Origin: Chrysemys picta bellii
Lineage: Eukaryota; Chordata; Testudines; Emydidae
Direction: 5' to 3'
DNA length: 64,000 nt
Assembly: GCF_011386835.1 (NCBI RefSeq)
Contig: NC_088797.1
Location: 96,234,264-96,298,263, forward strand
Shown one piece after another: positions 31,431 to 44,466 of this stretch. Each line of letters opens with the position of its first letter. Positions within the stretch are counted from its first letter, which is position 1. The translations under genes and the position numbers were made by a program. Under the pieces are notes generated by a model. It made no database searches. It was not told where the DNA came from and was given only the letters and a program-made list of their open reading frames with translations.

Positions 31431-33741
31431 TTAAGAGTTTTCTAGTAAATTAACAACTATTCTGCATACATCTTAAGTAAAACGTTGCACTTTAAGATTT
31501 GGATCTTTTTTTATAGACCCAAATCTTCTTTTACTTGTTTCCTTTGATAAATTCAGTATAATCTCTGTGTGTGTATGTGTTTATATTTATATATTACAAA
31601 AAGTTATGTAATTATATGTTCATAAAAATTATTTAATTAAGTGTCTTCTGATTTGAGAAATCTTAAATAGAAAATATTTAAATATCAAATCAAAATAGAA
31701 ATCTGAAATTAAGATCAGGTTTAAAAGGTTTATTTTATTTTAAAAGGTTCTCGATTTCATATGACATTTAATCATAGAACATATATCGGTGATCTAACAA
31801 AATTCGAAAAGTAACATTTAAATGTTCATTATGGTTTGTGTATAATAAAAATATTATGTACATGAATTATGCCCCCCAAAAAGGCGCATTGTATGAATGC
31901 AATATCCTTACTGTGTTGCATATGTTTTTCACTACAGCCAATTGAAATATACTTCTGCTAAAGTGAAGCCAATACTGTCTTTCTAACAGCAAGACAAGTA
32001 CAGCAAGCCAGCATCAGGCAAAGTCCCCTTCATGAGGTACACACTAATATCAAGCATAAACTATATACAATTTCAGATTATAAGGGTTAATAAAGAACAC
32101 TTCCAGATTACAGGGTGTAACCTTTTCCTTGTTATGAAGCTGAAGTTATTTTTGCTGTATTTGTGCATTTTCTTAATTTTCTAAGACCATGAGAATTTTC
32201 AGTGTTTCTCTTTTTGTAATCATTCAAGACTGTGTTTGAGTCAAATGGAATGTAATGTGACTGCGAGGCACGTGGTGTTCCAGGAGAAGGAGGGAGGGAC
32301 CTGTTCTGTGGGAAGGCTGCATTTTGATGAGTAAAAATCACACCATAGCGATCAGGCCATTTCTTCTATTCAGAAAGCTGGAATGTGGGCTGAGTTAAGG
32401 ATGGTGCAGCCTTCCCTCTCACGCCCTTTTCCCCCCTCCAAGGCACATGCATCATTAACCTTCTGAATGCTTGAAATAAATAGAACAAAATATTTTCCTT
32501 ACACTGAGGGTAACAGAGACTGTACAAATCTAACAAAGCAAGGCACATACCAAACCATGTTAAGCCCTACAAGCCTGAATTATTTCTAAAGCTGTATAAT
32601 ATTTTCTACATGATTGTACTTGATAGATCCCCTCCCTTAATGAAACACTGTGGTGACTGGGAGAATTAATCTAAACTCTATAATACCTTCTGTTTAAAAG
32701 CTTCCTGAATGTAATTATGTTTATAGATTGAGCATGAAATCCTTAAATCCAAATTATTAGTGGAGTAACTTGTTTAAGGTGGTAGTGAAAATTGGAAAGT
32801 CTGCTGCTGAAATGTCTGTTGTATTGTTTGATTTTACTGTGAGTTTCAATAAAAGGATCACGGTGCAAGGTAGGGCACTATTATATTAGGGTTAATTAAT
32901 GAGACGTCACTAAAGACTTAAGGTTCAGTTATCCAACTTGCTTTCATTTAAATTGTTGCTGTCCTGTTTCCCTGTCTTATTGTTCTGTTTGTTAAGGGCT
33001 TGATTCTGGCACTCTGCTCCACAATGCAGATATATGAAAAAAGGTTAATTTCTGAGGATACCCACTCAAACAGTTGGATCTTGGACCCATGCAGAAAACA
33101 TTAATTACAACTAATCAGATGTGAAATAATTTAAATATGTAGTATTGTATAGGGATATAGCCAATAGGGATCTATCTGAATAGGGATCATTTGACAAGAC
33201 TCTGGCTCCTCACTTGTCCCAAGGAGTAAGTGTACAAATGGATTTGTAAAGGTAATGATGAGACTGAAATTCAAAACAAGCTCTCATCTCCCCCCATGCT
33301 GCTGGAAAACAATTTAAACCACAGTTTATATCTGTTTTCAAAATCCTGACAACTAACCTCTGTTCTCCACAGCTTTCCTTAGTCTCTCAGTATCCCACAT
33401 GCAGACACATTTTCCAAGCTGTAGAATGATGTTCAGCTTGGATGTGCATAACAAGAAGACACTGACCACCAGTTGAACCATATTACTGTAGAATCTTCTC
33501 CCTAGGTAAGTACTGGTAAGAAGTTTATGCACTGAGCTATGTTAGGTCTGATGAGGAAATTACTAAGGATTCCATCAGGACAAATGGAGTCATATTGCAG
33601 CGGGAGGGGGAAACTTATTCAAGCCAATACAAGCTAAACATAGATCTGTTAATGAGAAATATGGATCTGATTTCCCTTTCCTCAAACCAGTTTCTCACAC
33701 AGAGATCTGTGAAAATTAAAGAACTTTGCTGTCCCCATTAA

Positions 33742-33840
33742 GGCCGCAGTTCAACCAAGTATTTAAATGCATACTTACTTTTAACTTTAAGCCAATGGGA
33801 CTTAAACACATGCTTAAGTGTTTTGCTGAATGGGAGCCCA
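33742..33840. repeat. Hairpin-type interspersed repeat
   Basis: TTCAACCAAGTATTTAAATG and CACATGCTTAAGTGTTTTGC plus TGAATGGGAGCC form inverted arms around GCCAATGGGACTT. Similar in plan to the repeats at 31.3 and 39.8 kb. Confidence 0.5.
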
Positions 33841-35635
33841 AATGCTAGAACTTTAAGGTTATACATAAGGATTTTCACAATGATGGAACTGAGACCTAAA
33901 GGTGGAGGTCAGAAACTGAGCAGAACTCCGGATGTTAAGTACAGGTTAACCCTCTGCACAAACAGATTTCAGTTTCAAAATGAGATAGAGTGAACAGTTG
34001 AAATGTTTCAGTGGGAGTTGCAGAAAAGGGTCCTGGAAAGAGCTTGTTTGTATAGATACCAGTATTTTCTATTTTATATAAAAGTCATGAGTAGTTCACA
34101 TATAGGGCAGGACCCGTAATATATTGAAGCAATCTACACGTAACAGTAGGCACATACTGTATAAGATGTATTGATTGAAATTGCTGCAATTTCATATGGA
34201 GGAGATTTGGCTGATCTATGGCTTTTGCTCTTTCATAATAATGCATAGCTCTACTATTTTGTTAGATGTAATTGACAATTAAGGGCTCAGTGACATTATT
34301 TTAATGTGAGTTTCTCACTCAAACTCTTCAATGTAGGTTGAAGGGAGTATTCAGGCTTAACGCTTCGGTGACCCTCTCAGGCAGAGCATTTCCAAGCAGA
34401 CTAGGGATTGCTCACTAGACTTCATTACACCATTTCTTTGCACTACGAATGGATCCACAACATTTTAGTGCCAGTGAATATGAACAATGTGGTAGATGAA
34501 GTCAGAATTTGGTCTCTTCTGGCAACCTTAAACAAATCTCTCAGGCAGACTTGACAGTGAACAGAATGAAGAAGACACACAGGAAGCATCATGGCAATTA
34601 CAGTAAACATTTAGTTTCTGAAACAATAGGAACTACATTTTTAGATTGTTCAACAAATAAAGAGTGGCATCTTGCCCAGGCGTCCCTCCCCAACACTACC
34701 CTCCCCCTTTTTCTGATGTTAGGCAATTTAAATGCCTAAGTACCCAGCGCAGGATCTAGGAAAGAATAATTCCCATTGTGGTCATTGTGCACAAAAACAA
34801 AAGAACCTACTGATCAAAGATTTGGGGTCTGCAGCCCAAACTTTGTCATGTGACCAACCAGCTCTATTTCCAACTGTCAAACTACAAGCTGGTCTGGAAC
34901 TGCTTCACCATTTATGTGTGGAGCACTAGTTGCCTAGCAACAGCTTCCAGCAGTCATTTACATTGTTTTACATTTCATGGCCACTGAAGTTTCTTGTGGA
35001 AACTTTCTGTAGTTTAGCCATATCAAGTTGTTTTTTTTTCCCAGTTGACTTCCACAGAATCTTGTCCCTAGCAATATAATCTTGAACTGACTCAGTTCTA
35101 ATTTCTTAAAGCATCATCTTTTGTCCTTCCCTATTAAAATATCAAAACATGATTCCCTTTCAATGCTTTGTTTCCATCCAGATATACATCTTGAAATGTA
35201 TTGGAATGAAGTGAGCCTAGTTTAAGCAAAAGACAATGTTAGATATGAAGCTTTGGGCAAGTTTCTCAAACTCTGAAGAAGGAAGATGTAATAGGGATGG
35301 GAGATGGGGAAAGTCCAATGAAACAAATTTCGCCAAGTTATTGTTAACATATAGTGGCCTTAGGAATGTGAGTTTCTTTTGTATGTTACACTGCAATAAA
35401 CTTTGTAGCTCCCGAGAACATTCAGGGTGCCAGTGTCCAGAGAATTACTCATAAATTTAGCTAGTAAATTATTTAAAATATTTGTATGCTCACAACAATG
35501 TAATAAAATTCTGTATCTGATAAAATGATGGTAACTGTGGCTTCTTAAATTGTGTAGCAAAAATAACCCACTGCCTGTCCACAATTAAATAAATAATTTA
35601 ATTTCTGCAGTTCATTTTTGTAGGGTTAGAGGGTT

Positions 35636-36440
35636 CTTCAAGAGAAGAAATGAGCCTTCATACACTGGATGTAAGAAGAACTCTTGCCTTTTACCTAGAC
35701 AGGACTAGGTCCTTTAGGGCTTCACCCAGACTTTTTATCTCAATTGCAGAATGAATTAAAGGACAGGCAATTTCCATTCAAAGATTGTCCAAATGGGCTG
35801 CCAGATGCATCTTAACCTGTTACAAAGCCTCAGGGATTTTCCCTCTCTGAGAGTTATTGATTACTCCACCAGGGGTCAAGCTACCTCTGTTGCCCTGCTG
35901 AGAAACATACCTCTCCCAGACATCTGCAGAGTAGCCACCAGGTCTTCATTACACTCATTCTTCCAGCACTATGCTCTTGTGACTGCTTCCAGAGCTGATG
36001 AGGCTGTTCTATAATTTGTACTGAATCCACCTCATCAGCACCCTCCTCCATCATGGAGGTACTGCTCAGGAGTCTCCTGTTGGGGAGCACCCTAGCAACA
36101 CTACTCAAAGCAGGAGGAGCAGTTACTCACCTTGTACGGTAACTGGAGTTCTTCGAGCTGTGTTTCCCTGTAGGTGATCCACAACCTAACCTCCTTCCCC
36201 TCTGCCTTGGAGTCTCTTATTGGACTTTCATAGTTGAAAAGGAACTGGAGTGTTGGTGGTGGGTCCGCCCCGCCCTGTATGCCCTTGTAGCAGAGCTTGA
36301 GGGTGCCTAGGGCACAGTTGCAGACCCACAGTCACTGCTGATGAAAAATCTCTGATCCAGAGTGCACAGGTGTGCACACACTGACAGGGAGCAGCCACAG
36401 GGGGACACATCTCAAAGAACCGTTGCTATTCAAGGTAAGT
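35636..36440 (+). pseudogene. DIRS 3' fragment (tyrosine recombinase C-terminus and terminal repeat)
   Basis: The plus strand reads SLHTLDVRRTLAFYLDRTRS, then VIDYSTRGQATSVALLRNIP and LPDICRVATRSSLHSFFQHY. This corresponds to the C-terminal YR domain of the DIRS copies at 20.7 and 53.2 kb. The catalytic His of the H-x-x-R pair has become Tyr here. After it, GGAGTTCTTCGAGCTGTGTT and GGGGACACATCTCAAAGAAC mark the terminal repeat. The upstream gag/RT part is absent, so this is a 5'-truncated or internally deleted old copy. Confidence 0.75.
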
Positions 36441-37307
36441 AACTTCTACTTTTCAGAAGCATTTGAATCTTTTAGAATCTGTTCTGTTTCTATTTCAAAT
36501 CTTTTTTTATCCTGCGACAAAAGGAATGTTAAGGAAATCCTGCAATCCCTCCTCATGTCCTTATCTAGAGTGATTTACACACTTTCATTTCTGGAAAATT
36601 CTCAAAGTTCATTGTGTGCAGATGTAAATCACTCCTTGGAACCAAAAATACCTCCTCTTTAAAGCTGCCTCTGACTTCTTTTTTGGCCTGCAAAAACTGA
36701 ACTGTCTGTTTGGCAGAGAAAAATATAGGCCTGTTAGAAAATGTTATTTAAGTAGACATGTAAAAAGAAGAAATCTACACATTTTGGTACATGTTTTCAG
36801 TAAGTAAATTCTTTAATTTCTGTGTGGTCTGACTTGGGAAGGAAGTGCACAAATTGAGGACTGTATTCAACAGAATATTAAGGAGCCAAAATTTTCATCT
36901 TTGAAACTTATTCAGTGGAGATTCAGCCATTCTGTTGAACCATCTTTTATCTGGATCCACAGTTAGCTCCTGTGGAGACCCCTTAAGGAATGAATATTCC
37001 ATGTAGTACGCTCCCTTCATATTTCTCCCTCCCCCCATCCTGATTTTAATGGAGGCTTCAGAGCAACTATATTTCACTAGGCTTAGCAGGTGGAAATCAG
37101 TGTTCAAATTCTGGTTTAGATCACCAGTGAAAACATTGAGATGTTTACAACTTACAGCATTGCATGACAAATAGTTTACCGTTGTGTTGCTCAGCTATAT
37201 TTAATGTTGTATTCTAATTTATCTTCTATATTGTGGGATGGTCTAATTACTGCACTCTGCGGTACTGTTTCAAGAACACACAAGGATTTTTTCCCCACTG
37301 CTTTCAA
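36441..37307. other. Intergenic, nothing recognised
   Basis: No gene or named repeat seen; the short open frames lack motifs. Confidence 0.4.
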
Positions 37308-38112
37308 CATAAGAATCTCCATGCCAGATCAAACCAATGGTCCATATAGTCCAGTATGCTGACTGACAGTAGCCAGTATCAGATGCTTTGGAGGAAAGTT
37401 CAAGAAACTCCATAGGGGACAATTATGGATTAACCTGCCCATTAAGGAAAGTTTCTTACTGAGCCCTGTCCGCTTGTCATTGATTATGGCCTGAAAGTAT
37501 GAGGATTTATATCAAGACACAATAAATTACCCTATATACAGTAACTGAATGTTCTCATTATCCAAATAACGCCCAATTCTTTTTTAATCTTGCTAAACAC
37601 TTGGCCTTAAATATTTTATGGCAATGAGTTCCACATGCTATTTATTTCAAGTATTTCCTTTCATCAGTTTTAAACTGTTTGCTTTTCAATTTCATCTGCC
37701 ATCCCCTTATTCTTGTATTAGGTGCTCCTTTTTACCCTCTCATAACTTTACCTTCTCTGTTCTATTTATTATTTTATATCATTCTATCATGTGCCTCTTA
37801 ATAGTTCCTCCTCTAAACTGACCAATTCCATTTTTACAATTTGACTTCATAACTGGGTCTCTTTATGCATCTAACTATTCTTGTATCCCATCTTGGAATC
37901 CTTTCTATTTGTGCTATGTCTCTTTTCAGATAACACGCTCCACATTGAATGCAGTATTCCAGATAAGAACATACAGTATTATTCATTTATGTAATAGCAT
38001 TATAATATTTTCAATAATTTCTATCCCATTCTGTATTCTTAATGACCACTGCTGCACAATGAGCAGAGGCTTTCATTATGTTGTCCACAAAGACACTCTT
38101 GTCTCTTTCCCT
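37308..38112 (-). mobile_element. Ancient CR1-like LINE remnant (reverse orientation)
   Basis: The plus strand starts ACATAAGAATCTCCATGCCA and continues with AGATCAAACCAATGGTCCAT, AGTCCAGTATGCTGACTGAC and AGTAGCCAGTATCAGATGCT. This is recognisable as the complement of the 3' part of reptile/avian CR1 elements. Farther on come AATGAGTTCCACATGCTATT, CTCATAACTTTACCTTCTCT and CACATTGAATGCAGTATTCC, in the order expected for the same element. It is heavily diverged, with no open reading frame. The right edge is approximate. Confidence 0.65.
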
Positions 38113-40904
38113 ACGTGTTTGTCTATACTGGATTGTAAACCTGACTGCAGACTCAGGTTTGAGACCAAACTTCCCTGTTATCTATGTACACTCCTTTCTG
38201 ACCTGGCTCAGCAAACCCTCAGACCTGAGTGCTAGGACCCACCTCAGGGAGGTGGCATCTGAGTCCGAGTCTTAATGAGATTTGGGTCCAAACCCTGTCA
38301 TTTTGCAGTGTGGATGCAGCTCAAGCCTGAGTACCCAGACTCAGGTCTGGAGATTCCACCAATGTAATCCCAAAATTGCCTGGCCCTGTGTTTCAGTCCT
38401 TTGACCCCAAAACTTCCCACTTGAATCCCAGGAAACAGAAGTAATCCCGGTTGGTTCAAATGCAGCTGCTTGGTGTTTATCTCTCCTTTCCATGCAGACT
38501 GCATACCTGGAAATACAGCTAGTAGTCTCTCGTGTTGGCTATGGCCCATAGTAGACAGGAGCCCCACTCCAACCATGCTGCTACCAGGCCAGAGGAACAC
38601 AGCTGAACTCTGGTAAATCTCTGGTGTGAGGTGAGCAAATCAGAAAGAATGCCAGAAATGATCAAGTCTATGAAAAAGTCTCAAAGAAGCTTGTGCCATT
38701 GGGCATGCACTGAACTGCTTATAAGTGCAGAGAGCGAGTCAAAGCAGGGTTTAGGACTATGATCCTGAAACTGCTTCATGCTGAGTGGACCCCCATATGG
38801 AGCCACAAGACATCAGTGAGGCTAGTGAATTTGCCCACGTCAATGTGATTGGAGGACCAGGACCTAAATGACTGACTTGTTTATCTTTAAAATATCAAGC
38901 CCAGCCAATAAAATTAATAAACTACTTAAATAGTTCCAGTTGTAAAGACTGGATAATGCATTATCGATGTGAGAAAGGCATTTCCCTCTCCATTTAAATG
39001 TTCCTTTGTGTTAACTACAAAACTTCCATTGATTTAAAAACTGAGACTCAAATCTCCAAACGGAGTTCACTTTTAGGAATCCTTTTCTCATCTGTTAGAA
39101 ACAACAGCAACTGTTTGCAGTCAATCACAATCTTGCCACTGACTTAATCGAAACATGATTGGGCCTATACATCTTCCCCTATCCCCAAAATAGGACCCCG
39201 CTCTTCATTCTTGTTCCTACTGCCATCACAAAGAGGTTTAGGCAAGAAAGGAGCAAACCCTTCGCGGGCTTTTTGTTTAGTGTATTTTTTAGTATTTTTT
39301 TATACAATTTTTGAAACTGTCAGGGTCTATTTTAAGGTGGGTCATTTCCAATTTGATTTTCATCTTTAGGGAATGTAGAAACTAGTTATTTGGGGAAGAC
39401 ATCAGCTGTCTTCTAGTCTTTATATCTGCACTGAAAACATCCATCAGTTAAAATATATAAATAAGAACCTCCTCCAGCTGGTTTTTGTCTCTTAATTTAC
39501 ATAGTACACTATATGAGAAAGGTTGGATTTTTTTTCCAGCAGCATAATAATGTCATAACTTTTAAAAACCGAGAGCCATATTCTTGCAGCAATTGTATGT
39601 GAAATTCCTGTTGACTTTCATTGAACTTCTCCATTCAGTATGTAGCAATTCTGATTCTCCTTTGATGATTTCTATAATAAGATCAATATTTTGTTTACAT
39701 TGCTCTTTTTGATGATCCTATTCAAGCCAGAACATCACACTTTGCCATTATAAGTACAGGTCTTTGATTAAAAAAAATAAAATTGCCACACCTTTTGAAA
39801 TGAGAAGAGAGGCAGATAATATTAATTAAAACCACATCTGTAAACACTTATGTACATGAGTAACTTTACACATGCAAGTCCCACCGAGTTCAATTCAGTG
39901 GGACCATTCATGTGCATAAGCAGCTGCAGGCTTGGGCCCTAGATTTATATTTAGAAAAATCAGCATAACCAGTATATGGATCTGATTCGACAACCCCTCT
40001 CTCTTTTTTTCTTTTTTCTTGCCAGCAGTCCTATTAAGGTACAGAGGAAAGGCTAGTTACATGGTTGAGGGTTTCCATGACTGGGCCCCATGGCAGCCAC
40101 ACAATCACACACAGTAGGAAATAACATGAATATGAGACTAAATATAAGTGAGGTGAAGCTGTAAGTAAGTGAAGTGTAATAACTGACACTTTCCTGAGGG
40201 AAAAACAGGTGTGAGCTGGGTCAATGGAGACCACTGTTTCAATTTATTTTCTGAAAACTGATGCAAATGGTGCTGCAGAAGTGCTATGAAAAGGTGAGCA
40301 TGAAGGGGGGGGGGAGGAGGGAGAGTGTCACCTTTGAAAGAATACCAGCCAAAGAGAGTTAAATAAGCTAAAAAGTACCTAAATTGTGTGACTCAGAGGA
40401 GTGTATTTGAATGCCTATTAAAATATGTTTCATTTGCATGGGTGGAGGAAAAGAGAGCATATTCCCAGGGCACCTAGAGTAAGTAGGTTCCCTTCAGTAA
40501 GTGTTTCTCAGCACTCCACAATGCAGGACACAAGGAACAGAGAAAGCAATAGCTTATGGTGACAGCCTCTATAGCCACATAAATATTGACTGTTTCTCTG
40601 GAGCTTTTCACAATAGACTAGAAAATAAACTAAGTCTTGTATGAATGGCTAGCTTCAGTAGGATGAAAGGTTTGCACAATATACTCAGAGGTATAATTTC
40701 ACTGTTGCCCCAGTGCTGTGTAGGCATTCTGCCACCTCGGAAAGTCTTTCAGGATCTCGAGGCCCTCATCCACCTTCAGGGAATCATGTTAACAGTCAGT
40801 TAATGTAGGGTACTGCTGCCTCAACTCCTCAGTTGGTCCTGCGGGGCTCAGTTGTGGCATCACAGCCACAAGCAGGCTGGGGCAAGTCAGAGATCACACA
40901 CACA
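38113..40904. other. Intergenic between TNKS2 side and FGFBP3
   Basis: No gene seen. Contains a possible MITE-like piece at about 38120-38365 (complementary ACTCAGGTTTGAG and CTCAAGCCTGAGT-type arms). A hairpin repeat lies at 39843-39940, and a G/A-rich patch near 40304-40325. Confidence 0.4.
39843..39940. repeat. Hairpin-type interspersed repeat
   Basis: TTATGTACATGAGTAACTTT and CATTCATGTGCATAAGCAGC are inverted arms. They lie around AGTCCCACCGAGTTCAATTC followed by AGTGGGAC (39877-39903), a variant of the CCCATTGACTTCAATGGG core. It ends in CTTGGGCCC. Confidence 0.5.
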
Positions 40905-41401
40905 CTGCTGTAAAAGAGTTGCATCTTTATTATTAATGTTGCATCCATCATCATCTGCACTACAACTCACTGGCACATGTTTGCTCCTGGTGAACAAGGG
41001 GACGCCCTTTCCCAGCGAGTAAACGCAAGTCACAGTACAGAAAATCTAGGGGTTTAACTACCGGAGCGTAGGCTGAGGGGCGGCGGTCACCTCCAGAGCA
41101 GATATCTCTGAAATAGCAGCGCAGACTACACACGGCATGGTGCTTGGAAGGAGGGACGGGTCAGTCAGGTTAGCCAATAACACCCCCGTGCAAAGGCCTG
41201 GCCCCAGTTCCCGCCCTGCCCCGGGGTTAGCAGCGGCTGCAGGGTTAGTATCAATGAGTAAGTTATACCCCTCCCCCCACCCGGGTGTCCCACAGCTGCA
41301 CACTCCTACCCCCAGCTCCGCCCCACCCACCCGACTGCCCGCCCGGACCCGACCCTTCCCCCCACCCCGCCCATCTCCCTCCCTCCTCGCCCCCCGCCGC
41401 C
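40905..41401 (-). other. FGFBP3: FGFBP3 3' UTR with poly(A) signal
   Basis: A minus-strand AATAAA hexamer lies at 40926-40931 (TTTATT on the plus strand), about 470 bases downstream of the FGFBP3 stop. Cleavage would fall near 40905-40915. The proximal part (41200-41401) is still GC-rich and pyrimidine-rich on the plus strand. The open frames in it (41058-41447 minus, 41137-41601 plus) are composition artefacts. Confidence 0.6.
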
Positions 41402-42300
41402 TCAGCCGTTCCAGAAGTTCACGAAGAAGCTGCAGAGCGAGTGCCACTGCTCCGCACAGTAGGTCTCGGCCAGGTCCTCGCTCAGCTCCGTGGGCGGCTC
41501 CGGGTTCCCCCCAGCCGTGGGCGGCCGCTGCTCGGGGGGCACCGGGGAGCCGGGACCCCCTTTCCTCTTGCCCGCCTTGCCCCGCTTCTCCAGGGCACTA
41601 GAGTGTGCCCCGCTGCTCACCGCCTTGGCGCCGGGGACCCCGGGCTGCTGCAGCGTAGGCGCCTCCTGGACGCTGCCCCGGGCCTTGGCTTTGCCCCGGG
41701 CGGGGCCCCCGGCGGCCCCAGGCGCTGCAGAGCTGGAGCTGGGGGGTGCCAGGCGCAGCTGCGCCTCGGGCGGCCCCTTCTTGCTGCTGCAGAGTCGGGC
41801 TTTGAGCGGGCTGCTGTCCTGGCAGGGGTGGCGCTTTCGGCGCAGCTTGCCCAGGATCTGCTTCCAGTACTGGCGGCTCTTGCCGCTGTAGGCGGCGCAG
41901 CGCTCCGGCTGGCCCCGGTACACGCACCGGAGCCCCTCGCTGCCGCCCTCTCCAGGCGCCTGGCAACTCAGCTGCAGCTCGGTGGCCTCCTCCCCTCGGA
42001 CCAGCTCCCAGCTGCACGCATGCTGCTCCCGGGTAGAGAACTGCCCGGCTTGCGCCCAGGGCGCGGGGCGCTCCGCTTTCTCACCGGCCCCTCGGGCCTG
42101 CCCGCTGGCGGCGCCCCCCAGGCAGCCCAGGAGCAGGAGGCTCAGTGGAAGGGCTCGGGAGACCCTCATCTCATTAGGTCAGTGGAGCTGCTGCGCTGCG
42201 GCTGCCTTTTGTCATGCAAGTGCAGTAGGGATGGAGAGTCCCGGCGAAGGAGCGAGGGGCCCTCGGCATCCCCCGAGCCCTAGAGAGACAGACAGGGCGC
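41200..42300. promoter_or_regulatory. FGFBP3: CpG-rich island covering FGFBP3 and its promoter
   Basis: Base composition changes sharply here from AT-rich to very GC-rich, with frequent CG dinucleotides, over the FGFBP3 coding exon and about 130 bases upstream. The gene reads to the left, so its promoter should lie near 42180-42350. The minus strand there has a CATATTAATAAT stretch (about 42339-42351) that might act as a weak TATA-like element. This is inferred only from composition and position. Confidence 0.55.
41402..42169 (-). CDS. FGFBP3: Fibroblast growth factor-binding protein 3
   Basis: A 255-residue secreted protein that binds FGFs stored on heparan sulfate and helps release them. 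It is encoded in one exon with start ATG at 42169 and stop at 41402-41404. A signal peptide is clear (MRVSRALPLSLLLLGCLGGA, cleavage near residue 23). The cysteine framework of the family follows: HACSW, LSCQAP, LRCVYRG, ERCAAYSGKSRQYWKQILGK, KRHPCQD, RLCSSKKG. The middle is a low-complexity Pro/Ala/Ser/Lys-rich linker. The end is ETYCAEQWHSLCSFFVNFWN-G, nearly the invariant FGFBP3 C-terminus. Length is close to mammalian FGFBP3. It lies tail to tail with TNKS2, as in other vertebrates. The ATG at 42169 is the only start that leaves a proper signal peptide. No lesion is seen. Large plus-strand frames over it (41285-42283) are shadows of its high GC content. Confidence 0.95.
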   Translation of the reverse strand: MRVSRALPLSLLLLGCLGGAASGQARGAGEKAERPAPWAQAGQFSTREQHACSWELVRGEEATELQLSCQAPGEGGSEGLRCVYRGQPERCAAYSGKSRQYWKQILGKLRRKRHPCQDSSPLKARLCSSKKGPPEAQLRLAPPSSSSAAPGAAGGPARGKAKARGSVQEAPTLQQPGVPGAKAVSSGAHSSALEKRGKAGKRKGGPGSPVPPEQRPPTAGGNPEPPTELSEDLAETYCAEQWHSLCSFFVNFWNG

Positions 42301-42350
42301 ACACTTAGCAGGGGACATGCAGCACAGGCATGGCTAATTATTATTAATAT

Positions 42351-44466
42351 GCATCTCTCATCAAGCACACGCGCATCAGCGTTGGGCATGCCCCACTAGA
42401 TCAGTCATTCATAACTATTTGTTTGGTCATTCTTATTATTTATGAAGCATTTATAACGCCTTTATTAAGCGTATCTGAAAGGTTGCTGAGACAGCGCCTT
42501 CAGTAATAATAGACATTAATACTTGTCATGTATATAGCTGTTTACTTCAAATCTCTCTGCAAACATTAATTCATTAATGCTCCCTAAATCCTAATCAAAT
42601 ATAAGACCAAGCGATATGCTGCTCCTACTCTTTGTCAGAAAGGGTCATTCAGAAATCGGCACTGTTAATTACAGAAGGCACCACATCTCTGCACTCTCCA
42701 CAGATGGATGGTTTTACTATAAACAGTTTCTGTTCCTGAGGTATTCACTTGTGGTTTTATTACACAAACTTGAAATCAATATACTGAAGATAGGTAATGC
42801 CATCATTTGCAATAACCAAACTCTGCTTTGTTTTTGCTTTGACATATTATGCTATGCAGATTGGTTCTTAGAACACCATCAATGGTAGACAAAGATTTTT
42901 CTCTACAATATCGTTTTCCAGTTTTATGATCTCTCTTTTTTTCCTTACATGGCTAAAGCAAGTTAACAACCTCTTCACTGCATTCTGAACGTCTCTTTGC
43001 TGTATTCCCCAGTTCAAAAATTCTCTAAATTAGTTAAGTGTCAAAGTCTTAACAAACAGAAAGAGGTTTGTAAATATGGATACAAGACCACTGGCAACAT
43101 GATTGGAGAACAAATCTCTTTTTAATTCTAGCATCAAAGATAAGATGTGGCCAGAATTCACTAACAAACCCATCTCAAAACAAAACGATTCCTCACAAAA
43201 TCAGATCCTGTTTTCCTTCTTTGGTTAAACTTACCGTGCACTGTGTGAGGTGGAGTAGTCTACTAGAAAAGTGTGTGAGTCTGCATGTAGGATTAGTCTC
43301 TGTTAGAAGGGTGTATGGAGCATGAATGTATTATCAATAGCACAGGAGTGGCTACCCCAGGCTATGCCCCTCCCCAGCCTGGTGCATGCAAACACACACA
43401 TACACCCACCCAAAGAGAGAGAGAGAGAGAGAGAGGGAATCCTTAAAACAGAACTTCTTTGACATAATGTTTACACTATTCCACTCAATGATAAACCTAT
43501 ATGCTGCATGGTTTATAAGGCAATGTGTTTAATTAATAAAATGTTATTCACTTGTTTGGTACGGTAGTGGGTTATTGACTCTTGTTTTATTTGCTTTGAG
43601 GCAACTGCAAAATAATGTTAAAGAAATTATTCTTAGGGCTTGTTTACACTTGGAAATTTACTGATATAGCTATTTCAGAATAATTACTCTGGAATCATTT
43701 CTCATGTGGACGCTCCTATTTTAGAATAAGAATTTGGTGACTGAAAGTGGACTTTGAAAGTGGATTAAGCTAAATCTGAAGAAGGCACTTCTATTCCAGA
43801 ATAAGTGTGTCCACATAGGGAGTTATTCTGGTACAACTATTATTGCGCTCTATCTACATCACGGTGAATCTTGCCCATTTTAATTAAACTCATATCTTTT
43901 ATAAACACTCATTTATTTAATTTGACTGAAACTGTCTGCCTCTCAAGATTTAAGCACTGGGATAGAATGTAAAATACGTATCCTGTGCAAAACAACTATA
44001 ATGACAATGCCGGTCTAAGCCAGCCTGGATCTATATAACAAATCAATCTCCAACCAGACAATCACATTTAAAAAAAAAAATACTACACCCTTTCTAGAAG
44101 CAAGAGCAACCCCATTCCTCTCAATCCTCCATGTATGCCTGAGCGAGCGGAAGGGCTACTAGAATATACATCAACAACAATTTCTGTATTCTCAAGACTT
44201 TAGATACTTTTTGAAACTTATACATTTGACTGATGAAATGTAAATTTTCTCAGAATAAAATAGGCTGTAACAAGATATCTCAAAATGTTTTTCCTATATG
44301 TGCTTTTGCGATTACTTCTTTAATTTTGGACTGTGACAGGGTGCTGTGAGCAGTTATAAATAGAGCCCCTTTTGGGACCAGCACCCTGGTCACTTAGAAC
44401 ACACAGGACACTGGGTGCAGTTAGAGTAGGAAGGCATTAAGTAGCGTGATTGAGTTTGGACGGTCA
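42351..44466. other. Intergenic upstream of FGFBP3
   Basis: AT-rich, no gene seen. Contains a possible ancient SINE scrap (AAATCTCTCTGCAAACATTAATTCATTAATGCT-type, about 42530-42585) and a (GA)n tract at 43414-43436. A weak MITE-like segment lies at about 43640-43855, with GCTTGTTTACACT at one end and TTCCAGAATAAGTGTGTCCA near the other. The open frame 42616-42888 has no motif. Confidence 0.4.
43414..43436. repeat. (GA)n microsatellite
   Basis: Uninterrupted AG dinucleotides of about 23 bases, preceded by short CA and ACCC runs. Confidence 0.85.

Larger units (their letters stand above)
30051..35635. other. Long intergenic stretch without genes
   Basis: About 5.6 kb of AT-rich sequence. Open frames are all under about 80 codons and without motifs. 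Two hairpin-type repeats lie in it (31330-31430, 33742-33840), and there is a 12-base A run near 30648. An alternating purine-pyrimidine patch (GTGTGTGTATGTGTTTATAT) lies near 31567. No promoter or RNA gene was recognised. Confidence 0.5.

Noticed and set aside
41285..42283. 332-codon plus-strand open frame over FGFBP3
   Set aside because: It is the complement of the GC-rich FGFBP3 exon. The minus strand carries a recognised protein with signal peptide and cysteine pattern; the plus frame has no motif.
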